From: Treponema_I sp045599005 | GTDB taxonomy: Bacteria; Spirochaetota; Spirochaetia; Treponematales; Treponemataceae | Assembly: GCA_045599005.1 (NCBI GenBank) | Contig: JAZRVF010000011.1 | Location: 124,001 to 188,000 of the forward strand | DNA: 64,000 bases | Direction: 5' to 3' | Shown: positions 1 to 7,656 of the stretch, one piece after another | How positions within the stretch are numbered: position 1 is the stretch's first letter | Layout of the letters: the number at the start of each line of letters is the position of its first letter | Program-made: the position numbers and the translations under genes | The notes under the pieces: generated by a model | Told to the model about the DNA's origin: nothing | The model's input: only the letters and a program-made list of their open reading frames with translations | The model's database searches: none

Positions 1-677
1 GAAATCCTGATTTCTTCACCCCAGAGCCATGCACGAAGTGAAAAATCAAGATTCTGCCAATAAGGAGACCTGATTGTGTAATCAAAACCTCCGCACCGGA
101 TGAACTTTGACTTGCTGTAAATTCCTGTAAAATCAAAAGGATATAGCGTCGGCTCTTTATCCTGCCTTACATTCTGCGCGTTTACATCCAGGGATCTGTT
201 CACAATCTGAGGATTCATTTTCACAGGAATGATCTGTCCGTGGGAATTCTGGAACATCGGTGCAAGACAAAGAATATCTTCAGACATGAAACTGGCCATT
301 GCTTTTTCCGAAAAAACCCTTGGAAAAAAATCCATATTGTCCCAGAGAACAAGCACATTTCCCTCATCAATCTCATTCATTCCAAGATTGATCATATCAC
401 CTACAGTCACTGGCTCCTGAGGCACAATAAAAGTGACGCTGGGGTAACGCCCGGACAGTCTGTTAAGATTGTAGTTTATTCCTGCCTGTTCTATTGAGAC
501 GATTTTCCTGAATCCCGATGAAAGCAGAAAATCCAGATTTTTTGTCCTGAAAGCAGTCCCGTTGCGGCTGAGAAGAATAACGGACAGAGGGCTTTTTATG
601 TTCGGCGGCGCTTCTTTTCCACCAAGAATCGTTCTCTCAATCTGATTCTGATCAAAAGTTGTAGGTATAATATTCAT
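1..677 (-). CDS. Glycosyltransferase-like protein, partial (C-terminus beyond window)
   Basis: An open frame reads from ATG at 677 leftwards off the window edge (225 codons visible), beginning MNIIPTTFDQ. It overlaps the end of the spiro-SPASM gene by 26 nt, so the two are surely cotranscribed. A segment starting around residue 33 (SVILLSRNG) resembles the first strand of a GT-A nucleotide-sugar transferase, and an LVLWDNMDF stretch near residue 110 could play the part of the usual acidic motif, but I cannot place a firm DxD motif. No signal peptide is seen, so a cytoplasmic role is likely. The pairing with spiro-SPASM suggests a joint role in modifying some surface or flagellar component, which is inference. 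The family call is tentative because the C-terminal part is missing. Confidence 0.55.
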   Translation of the reverse strand, partial: MNIIPTTFDQNQIERTILGGKEAPPNIKSPLSVILLSRNGTAFRTKNLDFLLSSGFRKIVSIEQAGINYNLNRLSGRYPSVTFIVPQEPVTVGDMINLGMNEIDEGNVLVLWDNMDFFPRVFSEKAMASFMSEDILCLAPMFQNSHGQIIPVKMNPQIVNRSLDVNAQNVRQDKEPTLYPFDFTGIYSKSKFIRCGGFDYTIRSPYWQNLDFSLRAWLWGEEIRI

Positions 678-2202
678 CGCAAAGCTCACAAAGAGAAGAA
701 TATTTTCCTGAAAGATGATTTTTCAGGACTTCTGCAGAGATTTCCCAAAGATCTGCTACACCTTGGGCAAAAACATTTCCGATTATCTCTGATTTTTTAC
801 ACTCACGGCAGAGAGGAACTGATCCGTCTGTAAGAACTGTAATGTCCCGCCGGAGATGCCAGCAGGGATTACGTGTGACAGGAGAAAGATCCGCCGGTTT
901 AAGACAAGGCATGGAGCCACAGTAAGAATCGTACTTCTGGATAAGACGGTTAGGATTTCCGCGGAAAAAAGTTTCCAGCTGGTGTTCATTGACTGTTGTC
1001 CGCACAAACTGGCGGTATACGGAACCGGGAAAAGCCTCTTCAAGAATTGCCGCGTTTTTCTGGACGGTCTCCAGTTGTGCGGAAGTTTCAGGGTGCATCT
1101 GCTCATAAACTTCCTGTGTTGCCGCATCAAACTGGCAGATCCACATCACCGGCGCATAACCGTTTGTGCGTGGAGCGCAGTTTCCAGCGATTTCTGCGAT
1201 TTCGTCACAGATTTTCTGCATTTCATCGCTTCCGGGAATTGCGGCAGTTTCTATCAGTACAGAAAAACCTGAATACTCAAGCACTGTTCTTACAAAATCA
1301 GGCAGCTGTGAATGAAGCAGCGGATCGCCCCACACAGAAAGAGAGACAACACCGTCACCTGAAAAAGATGCGGCATCGGCCATAAACTGTCTGAACTGCA
1401 TTATATCCATGCATTGCGCAGAAACTTCCTCAGGACCAAAGGGCTGATAAACTGATTTTTGGGCCGGTCTTGCACATATTTCCACTGCAAAGAAAGCCGG
1501 AAGTGTATGCAGCACAAAGGGATCTGATGCTGCCATGCGGCAGATTTCCAGAGCGGAAAGATCTCTGCCCTTTATAAGGGACTCAACACGCTCACAGAGA
1601 AGTCTGTTTCTTTTTGTCCGCACAGAAAAATCCAGTCTGAAAAGCCGGAAATCTTCCTCAGCAACAAGAGTTTCTATCTCAAAAGAATTGATATCAGTTT
1701 TTATTACTGAAAAAATTGTGTCATTGCACAAAGGTTTCTCAGCTTCTTCCTTCATCTTCTGATTTTTCCCGGATGATATCAGTGAGGAAATAATTTTCGC
1801 AGTTCCTGTATTCAGTATTTCAGGAACCAGTCCGAAAGGGAATCCTTCCTGAAGGCTGTATTCGGCACCGTATTCAAGATGCTGCGCAAGAAGCTGGTCT
1901 GTAAGTTCCACATTCAGGAAAGGGCAGTCGGCAAATGCAAAAACAACATTCTCATATCCGCTGTCCCCATAGGAAGCAATCAGCTGGAGCAGGTCTGAAC
2001 CGGTAGAAAGCTCTTTTCCGCAGAGGCGCACTTCAGGAGAACCACCGAAATCATTCTGGAGGCTGACAAACATTTTTTCTGCAAAAGGACCGCAGATCTC
2101 AACAGCCACCGCAGAGGGTGAAATTTTTTTTGCCCATGAAACAACTTTATTCAGAACCACCGGCTCGTCAACCGGCGCATAAAGCAACACTAGTGTTTTC
2201 AT
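652..2202 (-). CDS. Spiro-SPASM family protein
   Basis: A 516-residue protein matching the spirochaete-restricted spiro-SPASM family in layout. The N-terminal ~200 residues look like a MobA/nucleotidyltransferase-type fold, with FAFADCPFLN recalling the DxPF motif. The middle (about 235-420) looks like a radical SAM barrel: FFAVEIC starts the first strand and SVWGDPLL replaces the usual GGEP. The CxxxCxxC motif that holds the SAM-binding iron-sulfur cluster is absent. The C-terminus keeps a SPASM-like cysteine pattern (NPCW, then GSVPLCREC, then LCELC), so an auxiliary cluster may still bind. It follows the two-component genes by 32 nt and overlaps the downstream glycosyltransferase-like gene. 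Its reaction is not known to me. Confidence 0.8.
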   Translation of the reverse strand: MKTLVLLYAPVDEPVVLNKVVSWAKKISPSAVAVEICGPFAEKMFVSLQNDFGGSPEVRLCGKELSTGSDLLQLIASYGDSGYENVVFAFADCPFLNVELTDQLLAQHLEYGAEYSLQEGFPFGLVPEILNTGTAKIISSLISSGKNQKMKEEAEKPLCNDTIFSVIKTDINSFEIETLVAEEDFRLFRLDFSVRTKRNRLLCERVESLIKGRDLSALEICRMAASDPFVLHTLPAFFAVEICARPAQKSVYQPFGPEEVSAQCMDIMQFRQFMADAASFSGDGVVSLSVWGDPLLHSQLPDFVRTVLEYSGFSVLIETAAIPGSDEMQKICDEIAEIAGNCAPRTNGYAPVMWICQFDAATQEVYEQMHPETSAQLETVQKNAAILEEAFPGSVYRQFVRTTVNEHQLETFFRGNPNRLIQKYDSYCGSMPCLKPADLSPVTRNPCWHLRRDITVLTDGSVPLCRECKKSEIIGNVFAQGVADLWEISAEVLKNHLSGKYSSLCELCDEYYTYNF

Positions 2203-2234
2203 AGTGAGAATATCGGTTTTTTTGCAAAGGCCCT

Positions 2235-3680
2235 TTACAGAACAAGGGAAAATTCAGTGTACTGTCCTTCAACGCTATCAAGCAGAATTTTTGCATGATG
2301 AGCTTCCGCAACAGTTTTTGCGATTGAAAGCCCCAATCCGTAGCCTCCGGTCTCCCGGTTTCTGGAAGAGTCCACGCGGTAAAAACGTTCAAAAATCCGT
2401 TTCTGCTCTTTCAGAGGGATTCCTTCACCTGTATTACGCACGGACACAATTTTCCTGCTGCCGTTTACTGCAAGTTTTACAGTGATTGTCGCACCTTCTG
2501 CTGAATATTTGAGCGCATTGTCCAGAAATATGATGATTATCTGCTTGATTCTGTTTTCATCGCCGGTAAAAGTAACATTCGGCGCAATCTCAGTCTCAAT
2601 AATCATTCCCTTTTCAAAACCTGCGCTTTCAAAAGGCAGTGTCGCGCTTAAAACCGCACGAGACAGATCAAACTGACTGAACTGCATACTGGCACCTTCC
2701 GCATCAGTTTTTGCAAGATAAAGCAGATCCTTTATCAGTGAACTCATCCGGCTGATATCATCTTTTATGTAACCAGTCCACTTATTCTCACCGATTTCAG
2801 AAGTCAGCACGTCCAGATTTGCGGAAATTACCGAAAGAGGAGTTTTCAGCTCATGACTGGCATCAGCAACAAAGCGTTTCTGCTTGGAAAAAGCAGTCTT
2901 TACAGGTTTGACCGCCCATATCGAAAACAGGAAAGCCATAAAAACCGTGATCACAAGACAGAATACGTACAGATTCAAGGAGACTCGCCACATTCGGGAC
3001 TGCATGTTGGCTTCACTGCGTGTATCAGCAAATACGGCAATAAATCCGTAGGGTTTTTCCGCGATCAGATAACGGAATCCGTTGTACAAACCGGAATTTC
3101 TTGATTTTTTTACAACCGATGAAACAAGATCATCAATTTCTACATCCGTAAGGTGAACAGGATATTCGGAAACCAATTCCTGGACCTCACCTTCCGGAGT
3201 CAATCTTACCGCAAAGAAATTTCGCACAGAATCTGATGCAAAAGGTTCATTCATGGAAAAATTCAATGTGTAATCCCGGAAAGAAATGGATGAATTCTCA
3301 AAACTTGGATGCTTTATTTCAGGAGGATCTTCGTTCTCTTTTTTTTCCTTGAACAACGGATTATCAGCGGGTCTGTCACTACGTCTTAAAAAGAAATCAT
3401 TGGGAGATTCATTTCCAAAAGTCAGTTCATCAGGTTTTTCCGGATTGTTCTGGAACAGAAAATCCATACGGATATTGCTGTTTTTTTTTCCCGAAAGAAA
3501 AAAAGTACCGAAGCGGTAACCGTCATTTTCCACCATCTGTGAAAGGATGGCCCTGTTAATTCGCTCATTGCTGCGGGCGGTACTGACATTGATCACACCG
3601 ATAACCAAAGCGAAAAACAAAGTGAGAATAAAGACAATTGAGACAATATATTTTATCTGAAGTTTTTTGATTACATCCAT
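2235..3680 (-). CDS. Sensor histidine kinase
   Basis: A 481-residue membrane sensor kinase. One transmembrane segment lies at about residues 11-31 and a second at about 236-257, framing a periplasmic domain of some 200 residues that I do not recognise. The phosphorylatable histidine is H276 in ASHELKTPL. ATP-binding boxes follow: FLDNALKYS (N box), NTGEGI (G1) and GYGLGLSIAK (G2). There is almost no room between TM2 and the histidine region for a HAMP domain, so signalling is probably directly through the helix. It lies 6 nt downstream of the OmpR-type response regulator at 3687, which is its likely partner. The signal sensed is unknown. Confidence 0.93.
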   Translation of the reverse strand: MDVIKKLQIKYIVSIVFILTLFFALVIGVINVSTARSNERINRAILSQMVENDGYRFGTFFLSGKKNSNIRMDFLFQNNPEKPDELTFGNESPNDFFLRRSDRPADNPLFKEKKENEDPPEIKHPSFENSSISFRDYTLNFSMNEPFASDSVRNFFAVRLTPEGEVQELVSEYPVHLTDVEIDDLVSSVVKKSRNSGLYNGFRYLIAEKPYGFIAVFADTRSEANMQSRMWRVSLNLYVFCLVITVFMAFLFSIWAVKPVKTAFSKQKRFVADASHELKTPLSVISANLDVLTSEIGENKWTGYIKDDISRMSSLIKDLLYLAKTDAEGASMQFSQFDLSRAVLSATLPFESAGFEKGMIIETEIAPNVTFTGDENRIKQIIIIFLDNALKYSAEGATITVKLAVNGSRKIVSVRNTGEGIPLKEQKRIFERFYRVDSSRNRETGGYGLGLSIAKTVAEAHHAKILLDSVEGQYTEFSLVL

Positions 3681-3686
3681 GATCTT

Positions 3687-4355
3687 TTATACATTCAAGG
3701 AATACCCTGACCCACGTGAAGTCCTGATTTCTGTAGTGGCTCCGATAAACTGGATTTTCTTGCGGAGAAAAGAAATATACACCTCAACATTATTGTATTC
3801 AGCCTCAGAGTCTCCGCCCCAGATTTTCTCGATAATCCTCTCTTTTGTAATAATCTGATTGGGATTATACATCAGGAGTTCCATAATCTGGAATTCTTTC
3901 AGCGAAAGTTTGACAGAGTTATTCTCCTTGCACAGTTCATTGCGTTTAAGTTTAAGAGTAATGTCACCCACAGTCAGGTCTTCGTCAACAACTTCACCCT
4001 TTCTCCTCAGAAGTGCCCGGACACGCGCCAGAAGCTCATCAGTGGCAAAAGGTTTTGTCATATAATCATCAGCACCGTAATCCAAGCCGCTTACCTTGTC
4101 CTCAACTTCATCACGGGCCGTAAGCATCAGAACCGGAACAGAGTTCTTATCATTGCGGATATTTCTCAGAACTTCTATTCCGTTCATTCTCGGCATCATT
4201 ATGTCCAGGATGATCAGATCATAAACACCGGTTCTTGCATACTCAAGTCCGGTTTCTCCATCATAAGCGGCATCCACGGAATACTGCTTTTTTTTAAGCA
4301 GTTCGGTCAAAGCCTGAGACAAGTGTTTTTCATCTTCTACAAGTAATATACGCAT
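3687..4355 (-). CDS. OmpR/PhoB-family response regulator
   Basis: A 222-residue two-component regulator. The receiver domain (1-120) has the acidic pocket EDE at 7-9, the phospho-acceptor D51 in LIILDIMMPRMNG, and the conserved lysine in MTKPF near residue 101. A winged-helix DNA-binding domain (about 125-220) ends in the typical RGSGYSL. It is encoded immediately before the histidine kinase at 2235-3680, so the two form a pair. The diguanylate cyclase gene ends 53 nt upstream and may be on the same transcript. Its target promoters cannot be read from this window. Confidence 0.95.
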   Translation of the reverse strand: MRILLVEDEKHLSQALTELLKKKQYSVDAAYDGETGLEYARTGVYDLIILDIMMPRMNGIEVLRNIRNDKNSVPVLMLTARDEVEDKVSGLDYGADDYMTKPFATDELLARVRALLRRKGEVVDEDLTVGDITLKLKRNELCKENNSVKLSLKEFQIMELLMYNPNQIITKERIIEKIWGGDSEAEYNNVEVYISFLRKKIQFIGATTEIRTSRGSGYSLNV

Positions 4356-4408
4356 ACAATCTGTATAAAAAATTTTCCTTAAAGAAACCTGAAAAACTGA
4401 TCAGAAAA

Positions 4409-6061
4409 TCAAATTTTTATTCTGTTCCGGAAAACAACATAACAGTTTTTACCGGAGTCTTTTGCCTGATACAATGCCTCGTCTGCGCATTCATAAAGGT
4501 CTTTGAATGTGTTACCATGTTTTGGTGAAAGAGCGATACCAACAGAGCCTGATATAGAACGGTCCTCCGTATCAAAGGTCATGGGTTTACGCATTATTGA
4601 GCAGAGTGTGTCCGCTTTGCTTTCAACAAATTCCAAAGAAGGCACATTACGGAGAAAAACTGCAAATTCATCACCGCCTACCCGTCCGATCACATCAGAT
4701 TCCCTGAACACAGACCTGATTCTGGAAGTGATCTCACAGAGAACAGCGTCTCCGTACAGATGACCATAAGTATCATTCACAGTTTTAAAGTCATCCAGGT
4801 CAATCATGAAAATCACACAGTTCTGATCATTGTCCGCTGCGATACCAAGTTCATAATCAATTTTATGCTGTGTTGTCGCACGATTATACAGCTGGGTAAG
4901 AGAATCTCTTTCTGCACCATCTTTAAGTGCGCGTTCCCTCGCTTTCTCATCATCAATATTGCGGGCATACATCAGAAGACAGATGTCACCCATAAGAGGC
5001 TCCATTACAAAACTTCCATAAACACGGGTCCACTGAACCTCTTCTTCAGAAACCACAACCCTGTAGTCAAAAGTAAAATTCTGCCGCCTGGAACGGAACA
5101 ATCCCAAAAGGTTCTCTTTAGCCAAAGATGAAAGGAAAACAGGCTGGTCATCTTCATAAACCATCTTGGCTGCCATTGTTTCCACCAGCTGTCTGAATGC
5201 AAAAATTGATTTTCCGAGACGATTGCTCAATCTTTCATCGTTTTTTACGACTATATTCTGATTGATGTTGACTTCAATAAGATAAAGCGCATCAGAAGTC
5301 ATCGCTTTCCGGTACATCTCATCCATCAGAGATTTGAACTGGGCATTTTTCTGCGTGGTAATATCAACAGCTGTTCCGATTGCCTTTATTGGAGATCCTG
5401 TCTCATCGTCATAAATTGTTGTGTATTTAATATGAATCCAGCGGCAGTCATCTTCCGTGCAGAAAAAACGGATGTCCGCTTCGGCAGAAGGATCACCACG
5501 CTGCAATGCCTCATGAACTTCAAGGTAAGGAAAAAGGGAGTCTGGGTGAATACGGCCGGTGGAAACAAAATGTTCGGCAACATTCTCAATCTTATCCTCA
5601 AGGTTTATCCGTCTCAGCAAAGCTGAAGAATGAATCATTGTATTCGTTGCAAGATCATATTCCCAGACTGCAAAATTTGCATCTTCAACACCGAGACGAA
5701 GCCGCTCTTCTTTCTCCGCAAGAAAATTCTGTGCCCTTTTCTTTTCAGTCTCGTCCATACAGATGCAGGAAAAACAGCCTTCCTGTTCAAAAGGAGAACA
5801 TTCCAGATGAAGAAAAAGCAGATGCCCTTCTTTATCTTTTGCCCGGCAGTCGACAGAAAAACTATGATTTTCAGGAAACTTTTCTTTTACGGAATCAAAA
5901 TCCCTGGGAAGAAGAAAATCAGACAGTCTGCTTTCACATTCAGAATCCAGACAGAAAAGATTAGAAAAAGCAGGATTAACCTGCTGCAGAACATAGTCCG
6001 AACTCGTATCAATTAAACAGAAAGGACAACCAAGAGACTCTGTAAAAGCTGAAAAATCCAT
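4409..6061 (-). CDS. PAS-domain diguanylate cyclase (GGDEF)
   Basis: A 550-residue cytoplasmic protein predicted to make cyclic di-GMP from GTP. Two or three PAS-type sensor domains fill residues 1 to about 380; the second carries WEYDLATNTM and the PAC-like IKAIGTAVDIT. The C-terminal domain has an intact GGDEF motif (GRVGGDEFAVF) and an upstream RESD exactly five residues before it, which fits the inhibitory I-site RxxD; product feedback is therefore likely. No EAL or HD-GYP domain is fused. The start at 6061 is chosen because GGGGTGGG lies just upstream; an in-frame ATG at 6094 would add 11 residues. Two HD-GYP proteins and a PilZ protein elsewhere in the window could belong to the same signalling network. 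Confidence 0.92.
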   Translation of the reverse strand: MDFSAFTESLGCPFCLIDTSSDYVLQQVNPAFSNLFCLDSECESRLSDFLLPRDFDSVKEKFPENHSFSVDCRAKDKEGHLLFLHLECSPFEQEGCFSCICMDETEKKRAQNFLAEKEERLRLGVEDANFAVWEYDLATNTMIHSSALLRRINLEDKIENVAEHFVSTGRIHPDSLFPYLEVHEALQRGDPSAEADIRFFCTEDDCRWIHIKYTTIYDDETGSPIKAIGTAVDITTQKNAQFKSLMDEMYRKAMTSDALYLIEVNINQNIVVKNDERLSNRLGKSIFAFRQLVETMAAKMVYEDDQPVFLSSLAKENLLGLFRSRRQNFTFDYRVVVSEEEVQWTRVYGSFVMEPLMGDICLLMYARNIDDEKARERALKDGAERDSLTQLYNRATTQHKIDYELGIAADNDQNCVIFMIDLDDFKTVNDTYGHLYGDAVLCEITSRIRSVFRESDVIGRVGGDEFAVFLRNVPSLEFVESKADTLCSIMRKPMTFDTEDRSISGSVGIALSPKHGNTFKDLYECADEALYQAKDSGKNCYVVFRNRIKI

Positions 6062-6141
6062 GTTTTTCCCACCCCGAACATATGATAGTTTCAAAATTCA
6101 ACTAACCTTAAGAATAATCCCTTATTTCATTTTGCACAAGC

Positions 6142-6195
6142 AAAAAAAAAAACACTTTCCGAACCGGACCTGATAAATCCGATTCAAAAAGTGCT
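6142..6195 (-). terminator. Intrinsic terminator of the decarboxylase operon
   Basis: Read on the minus strand, a hairpin with arms at 6179-6193 and 6153-6167 (CACTTT pairing with AAAGTG, continuing through a GC-rich part with wobble pairs) is followed by a run of eleven T at 6142-6152. It sits about 55 bases past the stop of the beta-subunit gene. Confidence 0.85.
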
Positions 6196-6249
6196 TTATT
6201 CAGATATGCAGATGCATATCCCCGCTTAAAACTGAGATTTCAGGCGGGA

Positions 6250-7644
6250 TCAGTGTGCGTAAGTGGCAATAAATACACCTGCAGCAACTGCTGTACCGAT
6301 AACACCGGAAACGTTTGGTCCCATAGCGTGCATCAGCAGGAAGTTACTGGGGTCATATTCAAGACCAACTTTGTTGGAAACGCGGGCTGCCATAGGAACA
6401 GCAGAAACACCGGCGGATCCGATAAGAGGATTGATCTTCTCTTTGAGGAACAGGTTCATCAGTTTTGCCATGAGAACACCTGTTGCAGTTGCAACAGCAA
6501 ATGCACAAAGACCAAGAGCAATAATTCCCAGAGAGTTCAGGTTACAGATTTTCTCAGGAGTCATCTGTGAACCTACACCAAGTGAAAGCAGAATTGAAAC
6601 AATGTTCAGAAGCTCATTCTCCATTGTTTTTGCAAGGCGCTCAACAACACCGCACTGTTTTACGAAGTTACCGAATGCCAGCATACCGATAAGAGGAGCT
6701 GACGGAGGCAGAAGAAGAATAGAAAGACAGAGCAGTACCAAGGGGAACAGAACTTTTTCTGCTTTTGAAACAGGACGAAGCTGTTTCATCTTGATATGGC
6801 GTTCTTTATCAGTTGTGAGAGCTTTCATGATAGGCGGCTGGATCATAGGAACCAGAGCCATATATGAGTAAGCTGCAACAGCAATAACAGCCATCATTTC
6901 GGGAGCCAGTTTTCCGGAAACATAGATTGATGTAGGACCGTCAGCACCACCGATGATTGCGATTGCAGAGGCCTGGAACATTGTGTAATCGATTCCGGGA
7001 ACAAAGTTGAGCAGAGCAACACCGAACAGTGTAAAGAAAACACCGAACTGAGAGGCACCACCCAGAAGAGCCATTTTCGGGTTAGCAATGAGGGGACCGA
7101 AGTCTGTCATTGCACCGATACCCATAAAGATCAGCATCGGGAAGAACTCGTTTCCAACGCCCGCATCATAAATAATACGGAGCATACCGGATCCTTCAGC
7201 ATACATTCCGGCACCGGGAATGTTTACAAGGATTGTACCGAATCCGATTGGAATCAGCAGAAGGGGCTCGAATCCTCTTACAGCACCCATGTAAACAATC
7301 AGGAAACCGATTGCAATCATGAGAAGCTTCTGCCATCCGGGAGCAACTACGTCAGCAAAAGGATCTTCTGATTCCACATGTGCTGTAGCAGGAGCCTCGC
7401 CATAAATCAGCTGGTAGATACCTGTTGATTTACCGATGTTCTGGATGAACTGAGATACAGAAATAAAGGGAACTTTCTCAGACCCTTTGACTATTGCTTT
7501 ATCAGCGGTTCTTGCTGAAGCAACTGATTCTGTTGAATCAGCGGCAAAAACTGTTGAAAAGCAGGAAAACACAGCGGCAATGGCAAGAATAACACACATT
7601 GCACGTACTGTCTGTGTTGTTGCTTTATTTTTTTTACCAAGCAT
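6250..7644 (-). CDS. oadB: Sodium-translocating decarboxylase beta subunit
   Basis: A 464-residue polytopic membrane protein of the OadB/GcdB/MmdB family, which decarboxylates carboxybiotin and pumps sodium out. The conserved IGGADGPTSIYVSGK segment carries the aspartate used in sodium transport, and the C-terminal MHAMGPNVSGVIG motif is present. Unusually it has an N-terminal extension of about 100 residues with its own signal-like hydrophobic stretch (residues ~18-36, ending FAADS) ahead of the usual start of the family. The ATG at 7644 has GGAG six bases upstream and is preferred over a TTG at 7656. It follows the alpha-subunit stop by 12 nt. The operon order gamma-alpha-beta supports an oxaloacetate or methylmalonyl-CoA type pump; the alpha subunit favours oxaloacetate. 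Confidence 0.93.
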   Translation of the reverse strand: MLGKKNKATTQTVRAMCVILAIAAVFSCFSTVFAADSTESVASARTADKAIVKGSEKVPFISVSQFIQNIGKSTGIYQLIYGEAPATAHVESEDPFADVVAPGWQKLLMIAIGFLIVYMGAVRGFEPLLLIPIGFGTILVNIPGAGMYAEGSGMLRIIYDAGVGNEFFPMLIFMGIGAMTDFGPLIANPKMALLGGASQFGVFFTLFGVALLNFVPGIDYTMFQASAIAIIGGADGPTSIYVSGKLAPEMMAVIAVAAYSYMALVPMIQPPIMKALTTDKERHIKMKQLRPVSKAEKVLFPLVLLCLSILLLPPSAPLIGMLAFGNFVKQCGVVERLAKTMENELLNIVSILLSLGVGSQMTPEKICNLNSLGIIALGLCAFAVATATGVLMAKLMNLFLKEKINPLIGSAGVSAVPMAARVSNKVGLEYDPSNFLLMHAMGPNVSGVIGTAVAAGVFIATYAH

Positions 7645-7656
7645 TTGCGTCTCCAA

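Noticed and set aside
6219..6246. Second terminator after the beta subunit
   Set aside because: CCCGC/GCGGG can pair but no T run follows; the hairpin at 6153-6193 is the convincing one.
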